A stretch of DNA of 64,000 nt, from positions 1 through 64,000 of the forward strand of contig CALUMK010000003.1 of NCBI GenBank assembly GCA_944321735.1, read 5' to 3'. Numbering within the stretch: position 1 is the stretch's first letter; each line of letters begins with the position of its first letter. A model generated the notes under the pieces. It was not told the DNA's origin. It saw only the letters and a list, made by a program, of their open reading frames with translations, and did not search any database. Positions 53,493 to 62,668 of this stretch are shown here, piece after piece. Made by a program: the position numbers and the translations under genes. The stretch is from an uncultured Bacteroidales bacterium. GTDB taxonomy: Bacteria; Bacteroidota; Bacteroidia; Bacteroidales; P3.

Positions 53493-54897
53493 TGTGCCGT
53501 TTCAGGTGCTTTGACAGATTGAACAGCGTGGGTTTATAGCTGATCATGATGTAGCCGAAATGCGCGAATTTGCTGTTTCCGGGCATGATTTCATTCATGA
53601 TTTCGAAAGAGTCGGTAGGCGTATGCAGGGCATATCCGGCTTCTAAGCTGAGATCGGATCGGATTTTGTATTTATAGATCAGCGAACCTTCGAATCCGAG
53701 ATCATGGGAGTTGTATGCCGTTGCGGTCTGTCCCCAGGCATCAGTAATTGTAATGTCGGGCGAAGCCACCGTCCAGAAATACCTCCCGGTCAGTTCCAGG
53801 CTGTGCTTTGGGGCAGGACGGTAAATGATGCTGAGCAGGGGCTGATGCAGGCCGCCAAGGCAGCTGCTGGTGGCGCCCGGATTGAAAAAGTCCATGATGC
53901 CTAAGAAAGAATGGGTGCTGCCGAGGAATTTGCTGAAGCCTCGCTTGTTTTCAAAGTCTTCTACCATCCAGTCGCCGGAAACGAAATCGTAGCCCAATTG
54001 CAGTTCCAGTTTTGGCAATGCATTGTATTTCATTTTAAACGATGCCAGTCCACTGGTGACATGTTGGCCGGTGTTGAGCTTGCCGAACTGCCCGTATCCG
54101 TATATCAAAGCGGAGACGGGGCTGCCTTTGAACAGCTCCAGATATAGTCCGACGGTGGATCTGCCATAGATTTTGTCGGGATTGTAAGTATAGTCGTCCG
54201 TTTCGGAATCCCAGGACTTTTCTTCTTGAAAATCGGTCACCGACAGCAATCCAAGTCGAAAATCCGGCGTGAACTGATGGGAGATATAACCTATCAACAA
54301 GTATTTGAAATAGTTGTCAAGGCCGTAGGGGTTCAGGAAATAACTGTCGCTTGTGTTGGAAAAAGATGCGCCCAAGTCTACTTTTGTTTTCTTGTCCTGG
54401 CTTCGGAAGTTGAATACCAATGCATCGTGCGTTTTGGGGCATTCATCCCAGGAAGAATAGGAAAGATAGCGTCCGTCTTCGTATTGCAGGGGCATCCGTC
54501 CTATTTTGAATCCGAATCCCTTGCCTATGTCCATATGGAAATAGGCTTGGGAAACCCCGAGCCCTTGGCTATGGACACCGTTTGTCTCGCCCCAGATTCG
54601 TCCGTCTTCAATCTGCACGAAAAAGCCTAACGGCCCTTTTTGGAAATCGAAATTCAGGCGGGTGCGTTGCCCCACAAAGAAACTCCCTTGTTGATCGAGC
54701 GCGAGCAACTGCTTGTAACCATGCGAGTAGACGCCTCGTTCGCGGATTTCGGCAGAGATGATGAAACGGGTGTCTTCCGCCTGGGCATGATTTTCTTTTG
54801 CGGAAGGAGTGTCTTTATCGGATGCCTGTGCGGCCAACAAAAAGCTGCTGGCGCAAAGGCAGAGGGAAAACGTTAGGGTGAATTGTTTCAGTTTCAT
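53485..54897 (-). CDS. Alginate-export-like outer membrane porin
   Basis: A 470-residue outer-membrane beta-barrel protein with a signal peptide (core FSLCLCASSFLLAAQA). Alternating hydrophobic strands run through the mature protein, including SAEIRERGVYSHGYKQ, RTRLNFDFQKGPLGFFVQIEDGRIWGE and FGFKIGRMPLQYEDGRYL, which match the alginate-export (PF13372) fold. The last residues are basic, unlike the usual terminal aromatic of porins. The frame is open to 54,984 but the ATG at 54,897 starts the signal peptide. The substrate is unknown. Confidence 0.78.
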   Translation of the reverse strand: MKLKQFTLTFSLCLCASSFLLAAQASDKDTPSAKENHAQAEDTRFIISAEIRERGVYSHGYKQLLALDQQGSFFVGQRTRLNFDFQKGPLGFFVQIEDGRIWGETNGVHSQGLGVSQAYFHMDIGKGFGFKIGRMPLQYEDGRYLSYSSWDECPKTHDALVFNFRSQDKKTKVDLGASFSNTSDSYFLNPYGLDNYFKYLLIGYISHQFTPDFRLGLLSVTDFQEEKSWDSETDDYTYNPDKIYGRSTVGLYLELFKGSPVSALIYGYGQFGKLNTGQHVTSGLASFKMKYNALPKLELQLGYDFVSGDWMVEDFENKRGFSKFLGSTHSFLGIMDFFNPGATSSCLGGLHQPLLSIIYRPAPKHSLELTGRYFWTVASPDITITDAWGQTATAYNSHDLGFEGSLIYKYKIRSDLSLEAGYALHTPTDSFEIMNEIMPGNSKFAHFGYIMISYKPTLFNLSKHLKRHND

Positions 54898-54982
54898 GAA
54901 TTTTGTTTTATCGGTTCGTGCAATAGGTCGGACTTGCCAGCATCTGTTTCTTGACGAGAGGGGAGTTCCGTATGCGAATCGC

Positions 54983-55029
54983 AAAAAAAAGCACTTGTTA
55001 TCGCGAGTGAGGCGGTATCAAGTGCTTTC
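54983..55029 (-). terminator. Rho-independent terminator of the FKBP genes
   Basis: On the minus strand, GAAAGCACTTG pairs with CAAGTGCTTTT around a 21-base loop and runs into a U-tract of eight. It lies directly after the FKBP gene stop at 55,050 and separates that unit from the porin gene. Confidence 0.88.
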
Positions 55030-55049
55030 ATGAATGCGGATAGGGAAAA

Positions 55050-55925
55050 TTATTCGGCGTCAACGATTTCTATGTCGAAAACCAGGGTGGAATAGGCCGG
55101 AAGGTCCGGGCCCATGTCACGGCTTCCATAAGCGAGCGCAAACGGGATGATAACCGTTGCCTTGCCGCCTTTTTTCATCATGACCAAGGCTTCATCGAAG
55201 CCAGGGATCATCTGGCCGACTCCGGCTGCTACTTCCATGGGTTCGTAAGGGCGTTGCGGATTATAGACATTGTTTTCTTTGGCAATCGATTCGATATTGG
55301 TGTCGAACAATTTGCCATTGAGCAGTTTCCCAACGTAGTTGACTTTTACGATTTGTCCTTGAGTAATGGTCTTTCCTGATCCTTTTTTGTTGGAAATGAA
55401 GTAAATGCCGCTTTCTTCCGGGGCGACTGTGATGCTGTTGTCCTTGAGGTATTGGGCAATGGCAGCCTGTTCTGTTTCAAGAGCGGCAGCTTCCTTGGCG
55501 GCTTCTTCCTGTTCCAGTTCTTCCTGGGTATAGAGTTTGTCGACTTTCACCGTGTAGACCATGAAATCTTTGACTTCCGCGGGGAGTCCGCCCATGTATT
55601 TTGCCAGTGAATCCACGGGTACGTAGAACGAAGCGCTGTCGCCTTCGGAAAGCATGAGCAAGCCTTCATTCAAATCCCCCGGATAGATGGATGCCTGGAT
55701 TTGGAAGATGGGCATGGACTCATCGACCGAAAAGAGGACATTGCCTTGAGAGGAAAGCGTGAGCTTTCCTTTGACGATGTCCCCTGTTTGGGCTTGGCGG
55801 CCAGTCCCTTTCACATGAATCTCATATTCAAGTCCATTCGCTGTTTTCGGTTTTTTGTTGCCACACGCATTGAGTGTGAGCAGGGAGGCTGCCATGCAGA
55901 CTCCCATGATGAATGCTTTTTTCAT
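55050..55925 (-). CDS. FKBP-type peptidyl-prolyl isomerase lipoprotein, two FKBP domains
   Basis: A 291-residue lipoprotein; the signal peptide ends LNAC (C20). A degenerate FKBP-like domain covers about 30-130, then an E/A-rich helix (about 135-165) and a canonical FKBP domain to the end, with VKVNYVGKLLNGKLFDTN, GVGQMIPGFDEAL and IPFALAYGSRDMGPDLPAYSTLVFDIEI. Such proteins fold envelope proteins by proline isomerisation. The frame is open further upstream, but the ATG at 55,925 gives the lipobox. A strong terminator follows. Confidence 0.9.
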   Translation of the reverse strand: MKKAFIMGVCMAASLLTLNACGNKKPKTANGLEYEIHVKGTGRQAQTGDIVKGKLTLSSQGNVLFSVDESMPIFQIQASIYPGDLNEGLLMLSEGDSASFYVPVDSLAKYMGGLPAEVKDFMVYTVKVDKLYTQEELEQEEAAKEAAALETEQAAIAQYLKDNSITVAPEESGIYFISNKKGSGKTITQGQIVKVNYVGKLLNGKLFDTNIESIAKENNVYNPQRPYEPMEVAAGVGQMIPGFDEALVMMKKGGKATVIIPFALAYGSRDMGPDLPAYSTLVFDIEIVDAE

Positions 55926-56155
55926 TTTATTGTTTTTTCGCGTTTTGTCTTTGCCTGTTTCGGGCTGATCCTTTCGGCATGGCTTGTGTCCCAGTCTTGT
56001 GCGGCTCTCGGCCTTTGGCAGCCCGGCTTCACGGGGCGTAAAAGTACAAAAATTTTTGTTCGGCCGGCTTTCGATTTTTCGTACGGAACATCTCTCCCTT
56101 GGCTTGTCTGCGCGACGAGCTTTGGAATGCTTTCTGCGCTGGATGCCAAGCTTGG

Positions 56156-56734
56156 TCAGAGGATTTTTATGTCGTAGAGCAGGCTCGCTCCTGGGGGAAC
56201 TTGTGCTCCATCGCCTGAAAATCCATGTCCCAGAAGGGACGGGATGAGGATTTTGGCGCAATCGCCCCGATGCATCAGCAACAAGGCTTCGTCCAGTCCG
56301 GATTCTATGTCCGAATAGCCGACCTGTATGGTTTTAGGGCCGTTTTCCTTGGACGACTCGATGATTTGCCCATTGAGCAATTGAAGATAGTATTCCATCT
56401 GGATGACATCGCCTTGGGCGATCATGGGATCTTTGTTCGATGCGGTTGAACGGTAAATGTAATACCATACGCCGCGAGGGGTTTCTTGCATCGGCCAGCC
56501 GCTACGCTTCACGAAGGCTTCTATGCTTTCGCTTTCTCGTTGTGCGGCCAGCCGTTGTGCTTCTATGAGGGGTTCGGAAGGGGGTGTTTGCGGATTCCGA
56601 GGCAGGCTTTCCACCGTGATTTCGCGGCAAGATCCTAATAGGCAGAGGCCGGAAAGGATAGCTGCCGACAGAAACATCCGTTGCCTCGGCAGGATGCTGT
56701 GGCTGAAAAGAGTAAAGGGAGTTTTTCTTTTCAT
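56156..56734 (-). CDS. FKBP-like lipoprotein, GldI-like
   Basis: A 192-residue lipoprotein with its lipobox at LLGSC (about residue 36) after a long signal region. One FKBP domain fills about 85-192, with VIQMEYYLQLLNGQIIESS, GLDEALLLMHRGDCAKILIPSLLGHG and SLLYDIKIL. GldI, an FKBP lipoprotein needed for gliding in Flavobacterium, is of this kind and also sits next to a DHH phosphoesterase in many genomes. The gene lies 34 bases after nrnA. The motility role is inferred. Confidence 0.8.
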   Translation of the reverse strand: MKRKTPFTLFSHSILPRQRMFLSAAILSGLCLLGSCREITVESLPRNPQTPPSEPLIEAQRLAAQRESESIEAFVKRSGWPMQETPRGVWYYIYRSTASNKDPMIAQGDVIQMEYYLQLLNGQIIESSKENGPKTIQVGYSDIESGLDEALLLMHRGDCAKILIPSLLGHGFSGDGAQVPPGASLLYDIKIL

Positions 56735-56768
56735 CGTGGAGCGTTTGGTGGCTTGGCGGAAAGGAACT

Positions 56769-57956
56769 TTATTGATCCTGTTCCTGTTCCGGTGGCACGC
56801 AGCCCGGGTTGTAGCCGGTTTTCTTAAGCTTTTCCACTGCCGGCCGGATGGAATTTTGGTAGAATGCAGGCAAGGCGGCTTCGAACTTGGCCAAGGTGGC
56901 TTCCAGGCTTTCGTAGCTGGTGCCTCCCGAGGCGTTCTTGTGCCCGCCTCCGCCAAAGTTTTCCTTGGCGAAGATGTTCACGTCGATATCCCCTTGGGAT
57001 CGGAACGACATCCGGATCCGGTTGTTGCGTTGGGTGAAGAAAGCGGCAAAATAAACCCCGGCTATGCTGAGCCCGTAGTTGACGATGCCTTCGGTATCGC
57101 CGGCCTGGTAGTTGTATTTCTGCATGTCGGCATCGCTCAGATACATGTAGGCGGTGTTGTATTCCGGCTTCACGATCAGGCGGTCTCCGAGGCAGCAGCC
57201 CAAGAGGCGCATCCGGCTTTCGGAAAAGTTGTCGAAGATGTTCTGGTGTACTTTTACGGTGTCCAAGCCTCTGGAAATCAGGTCGGCAATGGCTTCGAAT
57301 ATTTCCTTGTGCCGACAGGAGTAGCTAAAGGAGCCGGTGTCGGTGCTGATACCGGCGTAGAGGCAGTTGCTGACATGGGAGTCGATGAGGTCCGGGTTCA
57401 GCTCGGCATGGATGACCCGGTAGAGAAGTTCGCAGGTGGAAGAGACCGTGGTATCGGAATAGGCTATGTCGAAATCCTGCCATTCCGGTTCCAGATGGTG
57501 GTCGATCATGATGCGCACGCAGTCTTTCTCTTTCAGCACCGGCGCCATGCTCTCTGTCCGGCTCACCCGGTTGAAATCCATGACAAACAGCAGGTCGCAG
57601 CCTTGCATCACGGTCTTTATCTCGTCAGGATGGTCCTGGTAGTTGATGGAGCTTTGTTGCAGATCCATCCAGGCTAAGTTCTGGGCAAAGTGGTTCGGAT
57701 AAATCACTTTGGCGTTCTTGCCGATGTTGAGCAGGTATTGGTACAGGGCTTGGGTGGCGCCTACCGCGTCCCCGTCCGGGTTGTTATGCCCGACGATGGC
57801 GATATTGGAAGCCCTGTCTATGGCTTCTTGAAGGTTCTGGCAGCGTCCGTTGGGATTGGTGAATACCTGGCAGCTGGGGCTTCCGGCTAAGCTGCGGAAG
57901 GGGCTGCCGGTGGCTCCTGACAGATTGGCCTTGGTCTCTTCTTTCTTGTTTTCCAC
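56769..57956 (-). CDS. nrnA: Bifunctional oligoribonuclease/PAP phosphatase (DHH family)
   Basis: A 395-residue DHH/DHHA1 phosphoesterase of the NrnA type, which degrades short RNA and pAp using Mn2+. Motifs: NPDGDAVG near 58, FVMDFNRV, DHHLEP (near residue 155), DTGSFSYSC, and the C-terminal GGGGHKNASGG. The first 40 residues are an extension not seen in typical members. The likely start is a GTG at 57,956; no good ATG is available before the conserved domain. It is first in a unit with the two FKBP genes. Confidence 0.88.
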   Translation of the reverse strand: MENKKEETKANLSGATGSPFRSLAGSPSCQVFTNPNGRCQNLQEAIDRASNIAIVGHNNPDGDAVGATQALYQYLLNIGKNAKVIYPNHFAQNLAWMDLQQSSINYQDHPDEIKTVMQGCDLLFVMDFNRVSRTESMAPVLKEKDCVRIMIDHHLEPEWQDFDIAYSDTTVSSTCELLYRVIHAELNPDLIDSHVSNCLYAGISTDTGSFSYSCRHKEIFEAIADLISRGLDTVKVHQNIFDNFSESRMRLLGCCLGDRLIVKPEYNTAYMYLSDADMQKYNYQAGDTEGIVNYGLSIAGVYFAAFFTQRNNRIRMSFRSQGDIDVNIFAKENFGGGGHKNASGGTSYESLEATLAKFEAALPAFYQNSIRPAVEKLKKTGYNPGCVPPEQEQDQ

Positions 57957-58002
57957 TGTGTTATGATTCGTTGTTGTACTGTTTCTTTTCCCCGGCCTCC
58001 TT

Positions 58003-58932
58003 TTACATCATGCCGGAATCGGGTTCGTTTCCGGCAAAAGGGTTCCCTTTACCGAAAATATTGATGCTGTTGGCTGATTCTCCGAGGCTTTGGTGTATTT
58101 TTTTGACGGCCTGTTTCCGGAAAGGGTCGGTTTCGTTCATCGAGGCCATCAGATAAAGCAGTTTGGCGTAGTCTTGCAGCGATTCCACGGTGTTGCAGAC
58201 TTGTATCTGTTTCTGTTCGCTTAAAATAGGCTCTACGTCGGCACGGCGGACCATCGCGCCCCGCTGGGTGATGTCAAGGCAGAATACAATATCGGTCTTG
58301 CTGCAATGATCCATCGCGGTGGTACATGCCAGAATGTTGACTACCGGCAGGTTGAGCTGGAAAATAGGGATTTTGTTCCGCTGGGCCAAGTACTGGTAGG
58401 CCAACGAAAGGCTGCGGTCGTTGCCTTGGCGCAGGTTAATCAGTTTGGGCAGGAAAAAGTCGGCGAAGCTGTATCCATCGGTTATTTTCTTGCCAATCTT
58501 GAACTTGCATGTATTGAAAAAGAAATTGTTGAGCAGGACCACATTCTGCTGGAGGTTGTCCTGCGAAGCCAGAAGCAGCCAGCAGTCTCCGTAAAGCTGG
58601 TTGAACAGGTCGCGGACGCTTTCCCATTTGAGGTCCGGATAGAAAGCCGATGAGAGGAAGTAAAAGCCTTGCATCAGGTCGGGATTCTCCTCTTTCTTCC
58701 ATTCCCCGAGATGTTTGCAGGCAGTCTCTAAGCGCAGTTCCCGAATCAGCCCCTCGATTCGATTCTGCCACAAAGGCGTGGCTTTCAAATCCATGGCATC
58801 CTGCAAATAGGGCAAAGCCTCGTCCCCCAACGCAAAAAGAGCATTCTTTATGCCTTGGTAGAGTTCCGGGTCGCTTTCGTCAAGCATGCTGACCAAAGCG
58901 TGGATATTGGCTTGTTCGTTGGCTTGTTTCAT
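58003..58932 (-). CDS. SirB1/transglutaminase-like protein, divergent
   Basis: A 309-residue cytosolic protein. The middle, about residues 125-215, resembles the SirB1_N/transglutaminase-like family, with VVLLNNFFFNTCKF, then LRQGNDRSLSLAYQYLAQRNKIPIFQLNLP, which corresponds to the 'RRGiPisLallY' region. The N-terminal 70 residues are helical, with an EQANIHALVSMLDE stretch. The family's function is unclear (SirB1 is linked to invasion-gene regulation in Salmonella). Call is moderate. Confidence 0.6.
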   Translation of the reverse strand: MKQANEQANIHALVSMLDESDPELYQGIKNALFALGDEALPYLQDAMDLKATPLWQNRIEGLIRELRLETACKHLGEWKKEENPDLMQGFYFLSSAFYPDLKWESVRDLFNQLYGDCWLLLASQDNLQQNVVLLNNFFFNTCKFKIGKKITDGYSFADFFLPKLINLRQGNDRSLSLAYQYLAQRNKIPIFQLNLPVVNILACTTAMDHCSKTDIVFCLDITQRGAMVRRADVEPILSEQKQIQVCNTVESLQDYAKLLYLMASMNETDPFRKQAVKKIHQSLGESANSINIFGKGNPFAGNEPDSGMM

Positions 58933-59022
58933 GTTTTTTCTTGTTCGAACCTATCGGCTTCGGGCTCCCGGCCTCGCTTCGGACACCTGCACCCTAATCG
59001 GTACGGCCCGCACCACCCCGTT

Positions 59023-59898
59023 TCAGGCCGTAAGACGCTCCAATACCGTCTGTATCAAGCGTTCCACCTGCGGTTTGTAATCCTCGCTGAAGTCCTTGTT
59101 CACTCGATTTGCCACCAGGACGCAGGCCGTCAGGCAGTTGTGCCCGAGTCCACGACCCAGGCCGTACAGCGCCGAGGTCTCCATCTCCATATTGACCACT
59201 TTTTCTCCCTTGTATTCAAAGCTTTCCAGAAGGGCGTTCTGGTCGGGGAAGCTCAGCGGGAGCCGCACTACTCGGCCTTGGGGCGCAAAGAAGCCTGGGG
59301 CGGTGGCGGTTATGCCTTGGTGCATGTCAAAGGCGATTTTCTGCATCAGCTCGTCCGAACACCTTATTATATAAGGATGGGCGAAACGGGAGGGCAGCTG
59401 CATGTGCTTGTCGAAGGCCGCCATCATCTCTTTTTCGTACAAGGATTCGGGAATGCCGTAATAGTTGAGAAGCCCGTCCAGCCCCAATCCGTAACGGGAG
59501 GCGCAGAAAGTGTTGATTTTGTATTCGGCCTGAAAGCTGCCGCTGGTGCCGATGCGGATGAGGTTCAAGGCGGTGTGTTCGCTCTTGCGGCGGCGTTCCT
59601 TGAGGTCCACATTGACCAAGGCGTCCAGTTCGTTGATGACAATGTCGATATTGTCGGTGCCCATGCCGGTGGAAAGCGCTGTGACCGGTTTGCCGTTCAG
59701 CCTGCCGGTATGGGTCAGCAGTTCCCGATTCTGGACCTTGTAGTCGATGTGGTCGAAGTATTTGGAGACGGTGGGAACCCGTCCGGGATCGCCGACCAAG
59801 ATGATGTTATGAGCCAACTGTTCCGGCTGCAGGTGCAGGTGGTAAATGCTGCCATCGGCGTTGAGCGGCATTTCGGAAGCTTCAATGATAGATTCCAT
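59023..59898 (-). CDS. Nucleoside phosphorylase (uridine phosphorylase-like)
   Basis: A 291-residue PNP/UDP family phosphorylase. It shows VGDPGRV for phosphate binding, STGMGTDN, RIGTSGSFQ, and NMEMETSALYGLG with the ribose-binding Glu/Met. It phosphorolyses a nucleoside to base and ribose-1-phosphate for salvage. It is longer than E. coli Udp (253) and cannot be assigned surely to uridine over purines. It stands alone, 181 bases from the GH3 gene. Confidence 0.9.
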   Translation of the reverse strand: MESIIEASEMPLNADGSIYHLHLQPEQLAHNIILVGDPGRVPTVSKYFDHIDYKVQNRELLTHTGRLNGKPVTALSTGMGTDNIDIVINELDALVNVDLKERRRKSEHTALNLIRIGTSGSFQAEYKINTFCASRYGLGLDGLLNYYGIPESLYEKEMMAAFDKHMQLPSRFAHPYIIRCSDELMQKIAFDMHQGITATAPGFFAPQGRVVRLPLSFPDQNALLESFEYKGEKVVNMEMETSALYGLGRGLGHNCLTACVLVANRVNKDFSEDYKPQVERLIQTVLERLTA

Positions 59899-60079
59899 CG
59901 TTCGCGGTTTTAATAGAGAGGTGGAAAGCCGTAAAAAGTATTGCTTCCCGATTCTCTATGGAATAAACTGCGAATATAGCGAAAGTTGGGCGCATAGCCA
60001 AGAACATCTTTCTTGTGCCATGCTTTTGCTATGTGCTGCCAAGCCTGCTTTGCCTGGTCTGTATCGGGGTGAATCTGTC

Positions 60080-61747
60080 TTATTTCCCGAGCGAGTCCAG
60101 GTATCCTAGCCATTCCTCTGCCTTCTGTCCCCGCAGCACCCGTGGGAACTTGTTCTGGGCGCCTTCCTTGCCTTGCATCCGCATATAGTCGTAAAAGACT
60201 TGCAGCGGCAGGACTTCCACGCTCACTTCCCGGATGGCTTCCAGTCGTTCGGTCTTGTAGTCGTCGTTGAGTTCCTTGAGGTAGTTGTCGATTTTTTCGG
60301 CGGCCACCTTGGGGTCTATGGGCTTTTCGCAGCCTATGTACCATTTGTGGCCGAACATCCCGTTGCTCTTGATGCCGATGACGGTGTACTCCAGGATGCC
60401 GTTGTTCTCCGATTCGCCCAGCATCCGGATGGCTTGGTTCATGTTGTCCACCGAAAGATGCTCGCCGCAAATGCTCAGGAAGGATTTGGTCCGTCCGGTG
60501 ATGATGATTTCGTTTCGGGATTTGTCCACGAGCTTCACCGTGTCGCCGATCAGGTACCTCCAGGCTCCCGAGCAGGTGGAAATCAGGATCGCGTATTCCT
60601 TGTTTTCTTCTATCTGGTCTATGAAGAGGGTTTCGGGGTTCTCCACCATGCTGCCGTCTTCGGGGTTGAAGTTGGCATCGTTGAAAGGGACGAACTCGAA
60701 GAAGATGCCGTTGTCCAGGACCAATTCCATCGCGTTGGTGTCGGGTCGGGTCTGCAAGGCGAGGAAGCCTTCCGAGGCCAGATAGGTTTCCATATACGCC
60801 AGCGGACGGGCCAGCAGCTTCTCGAAGCTTTTGCGGTATGGGTCGAAAGAGACTCCGCCATGCACGAAAATCCGCAGGTTGGGCCAGATGTCGTGGATGG
60901 TCTGGAGGTGGTAGCGTTCTATGATTTTCTGGAACAGAATCTGGAACCAGGCGGGCACGCCCACGATGGCGGCGATGTCCCATTCGGGGGCTTTCTGGAC
61001 GATTTCCTCTATCTTGGTCTGCCAGTCGCGTTCTTTGGAAATTTTCTTGCCGGGGCGGTAGAAGCGGTCGAACCAGAGGGGCAGGTTCCCGGTGGTGATG
61101 CCGGAAAGGTCGCCGGCGTAGTAAGTGCCGTTGTATTGGAGCTGGGTGCTTCCGCCCAGCATCAGGGCTTCCTTTTCATAGAGTTCGTTGGGGAAGCCGT
61201 ATTTGACCAAGGAGAAAATCTCCCGGATGCTGGTCTTGCGGATGGTGCGGACCATGTCACCCGATACGGGGATGTATTTGCTGGTGGCTCCTGAGGTTCC
61301 GGAACTGAGGGCGAAGTACTTGATTTTGCCGGGCCAGGATACGAAAGTCTCTCCTTCCAGGCAGCGATGCCACCATTGGTTGAACATTTTGTCGTAGTCG
61401 AAGGCGGGGACGGTGCGGGCGAATTCCTCGCGCAGCCGGGGGCTTTTGAGCAGGCGTTTGAAATCGTATTTCTGTCCGAAAGCCGTGTCGGCGGCCTTGG
61501 TGAGCAGCTTTTTCAACTCGCGATCCTGGGCCTTGGCCGGGTCTTTGCGGGGAAAGAGCTTTTGCCATGCAGCGGCATTGGTGTTCCTCAGTTCCAAGGC
61601 TTTCTTGAGTATGGATCCTACCACGGGGCGTTTGCCTGTGGTTTGACGGAGCCTGGCCCGGCGGCTTGGAGATACGTGTTGCCCGATTTGTTCGATTGGG
61701 CGCTTGTCTGTCTGGCTTGGAGCCGGCAAATGGGAATCGGTTGACAT
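60080..61747 (-). CDS. GH3 family acyl-acid amido synthetase-like protein
   Basis: A 555-residue GH3-type adenylate-forming enzyme. It has the ATP-binding FALSSGTSGATSKYIPVS near residue 140, an ACSGAWRYLIGDTVKL-like loop, and TGRTKSFLSICGEHLS near 420. Plant GH3 proteins join amino acids to acyl acids; bacterial ones are common in Bacteroidota but their substrates are unknown. The first 45 residues are basic and unlike the family. The ATG at 61,747 is preferred to TTG 61,789. A -7 box lies upstream. Confidence 0.88.
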   Translation of the reverse strand: MSTDSHLPAPSQTDKRPIEQIGQHVSPSRRARLRQTTGKRPVVGSILKKALELRNTNAAAWQKLFPRKDPAKAQDRELKKLLTKAADTAFGQKYDFKRLLKSPRLREEFARTVPAFDYDKMFNQWWHRCLEGETFVSWPGKIKYFALSSGTSGATSKYIPVSGDMVRTIRKTSIREIFSLVKYGFPNELYEKEALMLGGSTQLQYNGTYYAGDLSGITTGNLPLWFDRFYRPGKKISKERDWQTKIEEIVQKAPEWDIAAIVGVPAWFQILFQKIIERYHLQTIHDIWPNLRIFVHGGVSFDPYRKSFEKLLARPLAYMETYLASEGFLALQTRPDTNAMELVLDNGIFFEFVPFNDANFNPEDGSMVENPETLFIDQIEENKEYAILISTCSGAWRYLIGDTVKLVDKSRNEIIITGRTKSFLSICGEHLSVDNMNQAIRMLGESENNGILEYTVIGIKSNGMFGHKWYIGCEKPIDPKVAAEKIDNYLKELNDDYKTERLEAIREVSVEVLPLQVFYDYMRMQGKEGAQNKFPRVLRGQKAEEWLGYLDSLGK

Positions 61748-62126
61748 AGGATTAGGTGTTGGTTCTTTGCAAACGAGGCAAGCAGGCAACGCTTTTGGCT
61801 ATTTGCGGTAATGATGGTTCGTTCGGCTAAAAGGTTTGACAGCTGTTTGCGGTTCGGTTTGCAAAGGAACAAAAGTAAGGTAAAATTGAAAATTATCATG
61901 GATTGTCAGTGAAAATCGTTTTGAAAGAATGGAAAACAGTTCTTTTGGATGAATTGGCATGTGTTTCCTATGAATGGGAGGGCAGAGAGAATAGGGGCTT
62001 GTCTCCGGCTGGGAAGGAGAGAGGCCTGAGTGGATAGGGAATCCGGTTAGGGGTATTTTTTTATTGTTTGTAATCAGTGTGTTATGTGAAAAGTGAAGAT
62101 TTTTCTAAAAATTTTTTGCCAAAAAG
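61748..62126. other. Intergenic region between GH3 gene and tRNA
   Basis: About 380 bases. It holds the GH3 upstream sequence with a TACTTTTG box on the minus strand and, towards 62,100, an A/T-rich stretch that leads to the tRNA promoter. I see no gene, repeat or integration scar. Confidence 0.5.
61870..61877 (-). promoter_or_regulatory. Candidate -7 box of the GH3 gene
   Basis: The minus strand reads TACTTTTG, matching TAnnTTTG, 123 bases before the ATG at 61,747. The -33 position is not conserved. Confidence 0.42.
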
Positions 62127-62157
62127 TTTGCAGATATCAAAAACGGTAGTATCTTTG
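62127..62157 (+). promoter_or_regulatory. Promoter of tRNA-Val
   Basis: TTTG (62,127-62,130), 19 bases, then TATCTTTG (62,150-62,157): a perfect Bacteroidota promoter about 50 bases before the tRNA. Confidence 0.8.
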
Positions 62158-62207
62158 CAGCCTCGTAAGTCAAGGAGGTGATACGAAAAGCGCCTCTCCA
62201 AGACGAA

Positions 62208-62282
62208 GGGAGTTTAGCTCAGTTGGTTCAGAGCGTCTGCCTTACAAGCAGAGGGTCGGGGGTTCGAATCCCTCAACTCCCA
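62208..62282 (+). tRNA. tRNA-Val (anticodon TAC)
   Basis: A 75-nt cloverleaf. Acceptor GGGAGTT (62,208-62,214) pairs with AACTCCC (62,275-62,281). The anticodon arm is TCTGC-CTTACAA-GCAGA, with TAC in the loop (valine). The T-arm contains GGTTCGAATCC, and the discriminator is A. The 3' CCA is not encoded. A promoter and a terminator flank it. Confidence 0.97.
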
Positions 62283-62305
62283 CAAGCTAAAAGCTTCAGA
62301 TTCAA

Positions 62306-62333
62306 AGCCTCGGATTCCTCCGGGGCTTTTTTT
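62306..62333 (+). terminator. Terminator after tRNA-Val
   Basis: AGCCTCGGA (62,306-62,314) pairs with TCCGGGGCT (62,319-62,327) with one G-T pair and a 4-base loop, followed by a run of seven T residues. Confidence 0.85.
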
Positions 62334-62410
62334 GTTTTGGTTCTTGAATGCGTGTTTGCCTGCATTTGCATGCAAAATGTTTTGTCTATGTTCCACCAAA
62401 GAATGCAGGT

Positions 62411-62575
62411 ATGGAAACATTCGGCAGCAACGTTCCGCATCCCGACCGGAAGAACGGGGCCGGGACGGCAAGATTAGCTGTGGCATTCAATTGGATTCCG
62501 GCTATCATCGGCATAGCGTTGATTGCTGCCGAAGTTCTGATTGTCAATCTGATGTTGACGATGTCAGCGCATTGA
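62411..62575 (+). CDS. Possible small membrane protein
   Basis: A 54-codon frame starting at ATG 62,411, with a hydrophilic start (METFGSNVPHPDRKNG) and a hydrophobic helix at about residues 22-50 (FNWIPAIIGIALIAAEVLIV). It lies after the tRNA terminator with no clear promoter of its own. I know no family. It could be chance. Confidence 0.25.
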   Translation: METFGSNVPHPDRKNGAGTARLAVAFNWIPAIIGIALIAAEVLIVNLMLTMSAH

Positions 62576-62668
62576 GGGTGGCTCAAAAGTCGCTGTCTTT
62601 TGGAAAGAAACCCGCAGAATCCATTCTGGCAGGATTCCTCGATAAGGAAAACGGCTTTTGGGTTGCCC

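Noticed and set aside
56523..57677. 384-codon plus-strand open frame
   Set aside because: It lies opposite nrnA, whose DHH motifs are clear; the plus-strand product is low-complexity and resembles nothing.
59910..60983. 357-codon minus-strand open frame
   Set aside because: Another-frame shadow of the GH3 gene.
60173..61294. 373-codon plus-strand open frame
   Set aside because: Antisense shadow of the GH3 gene in G/C-rich sequence.
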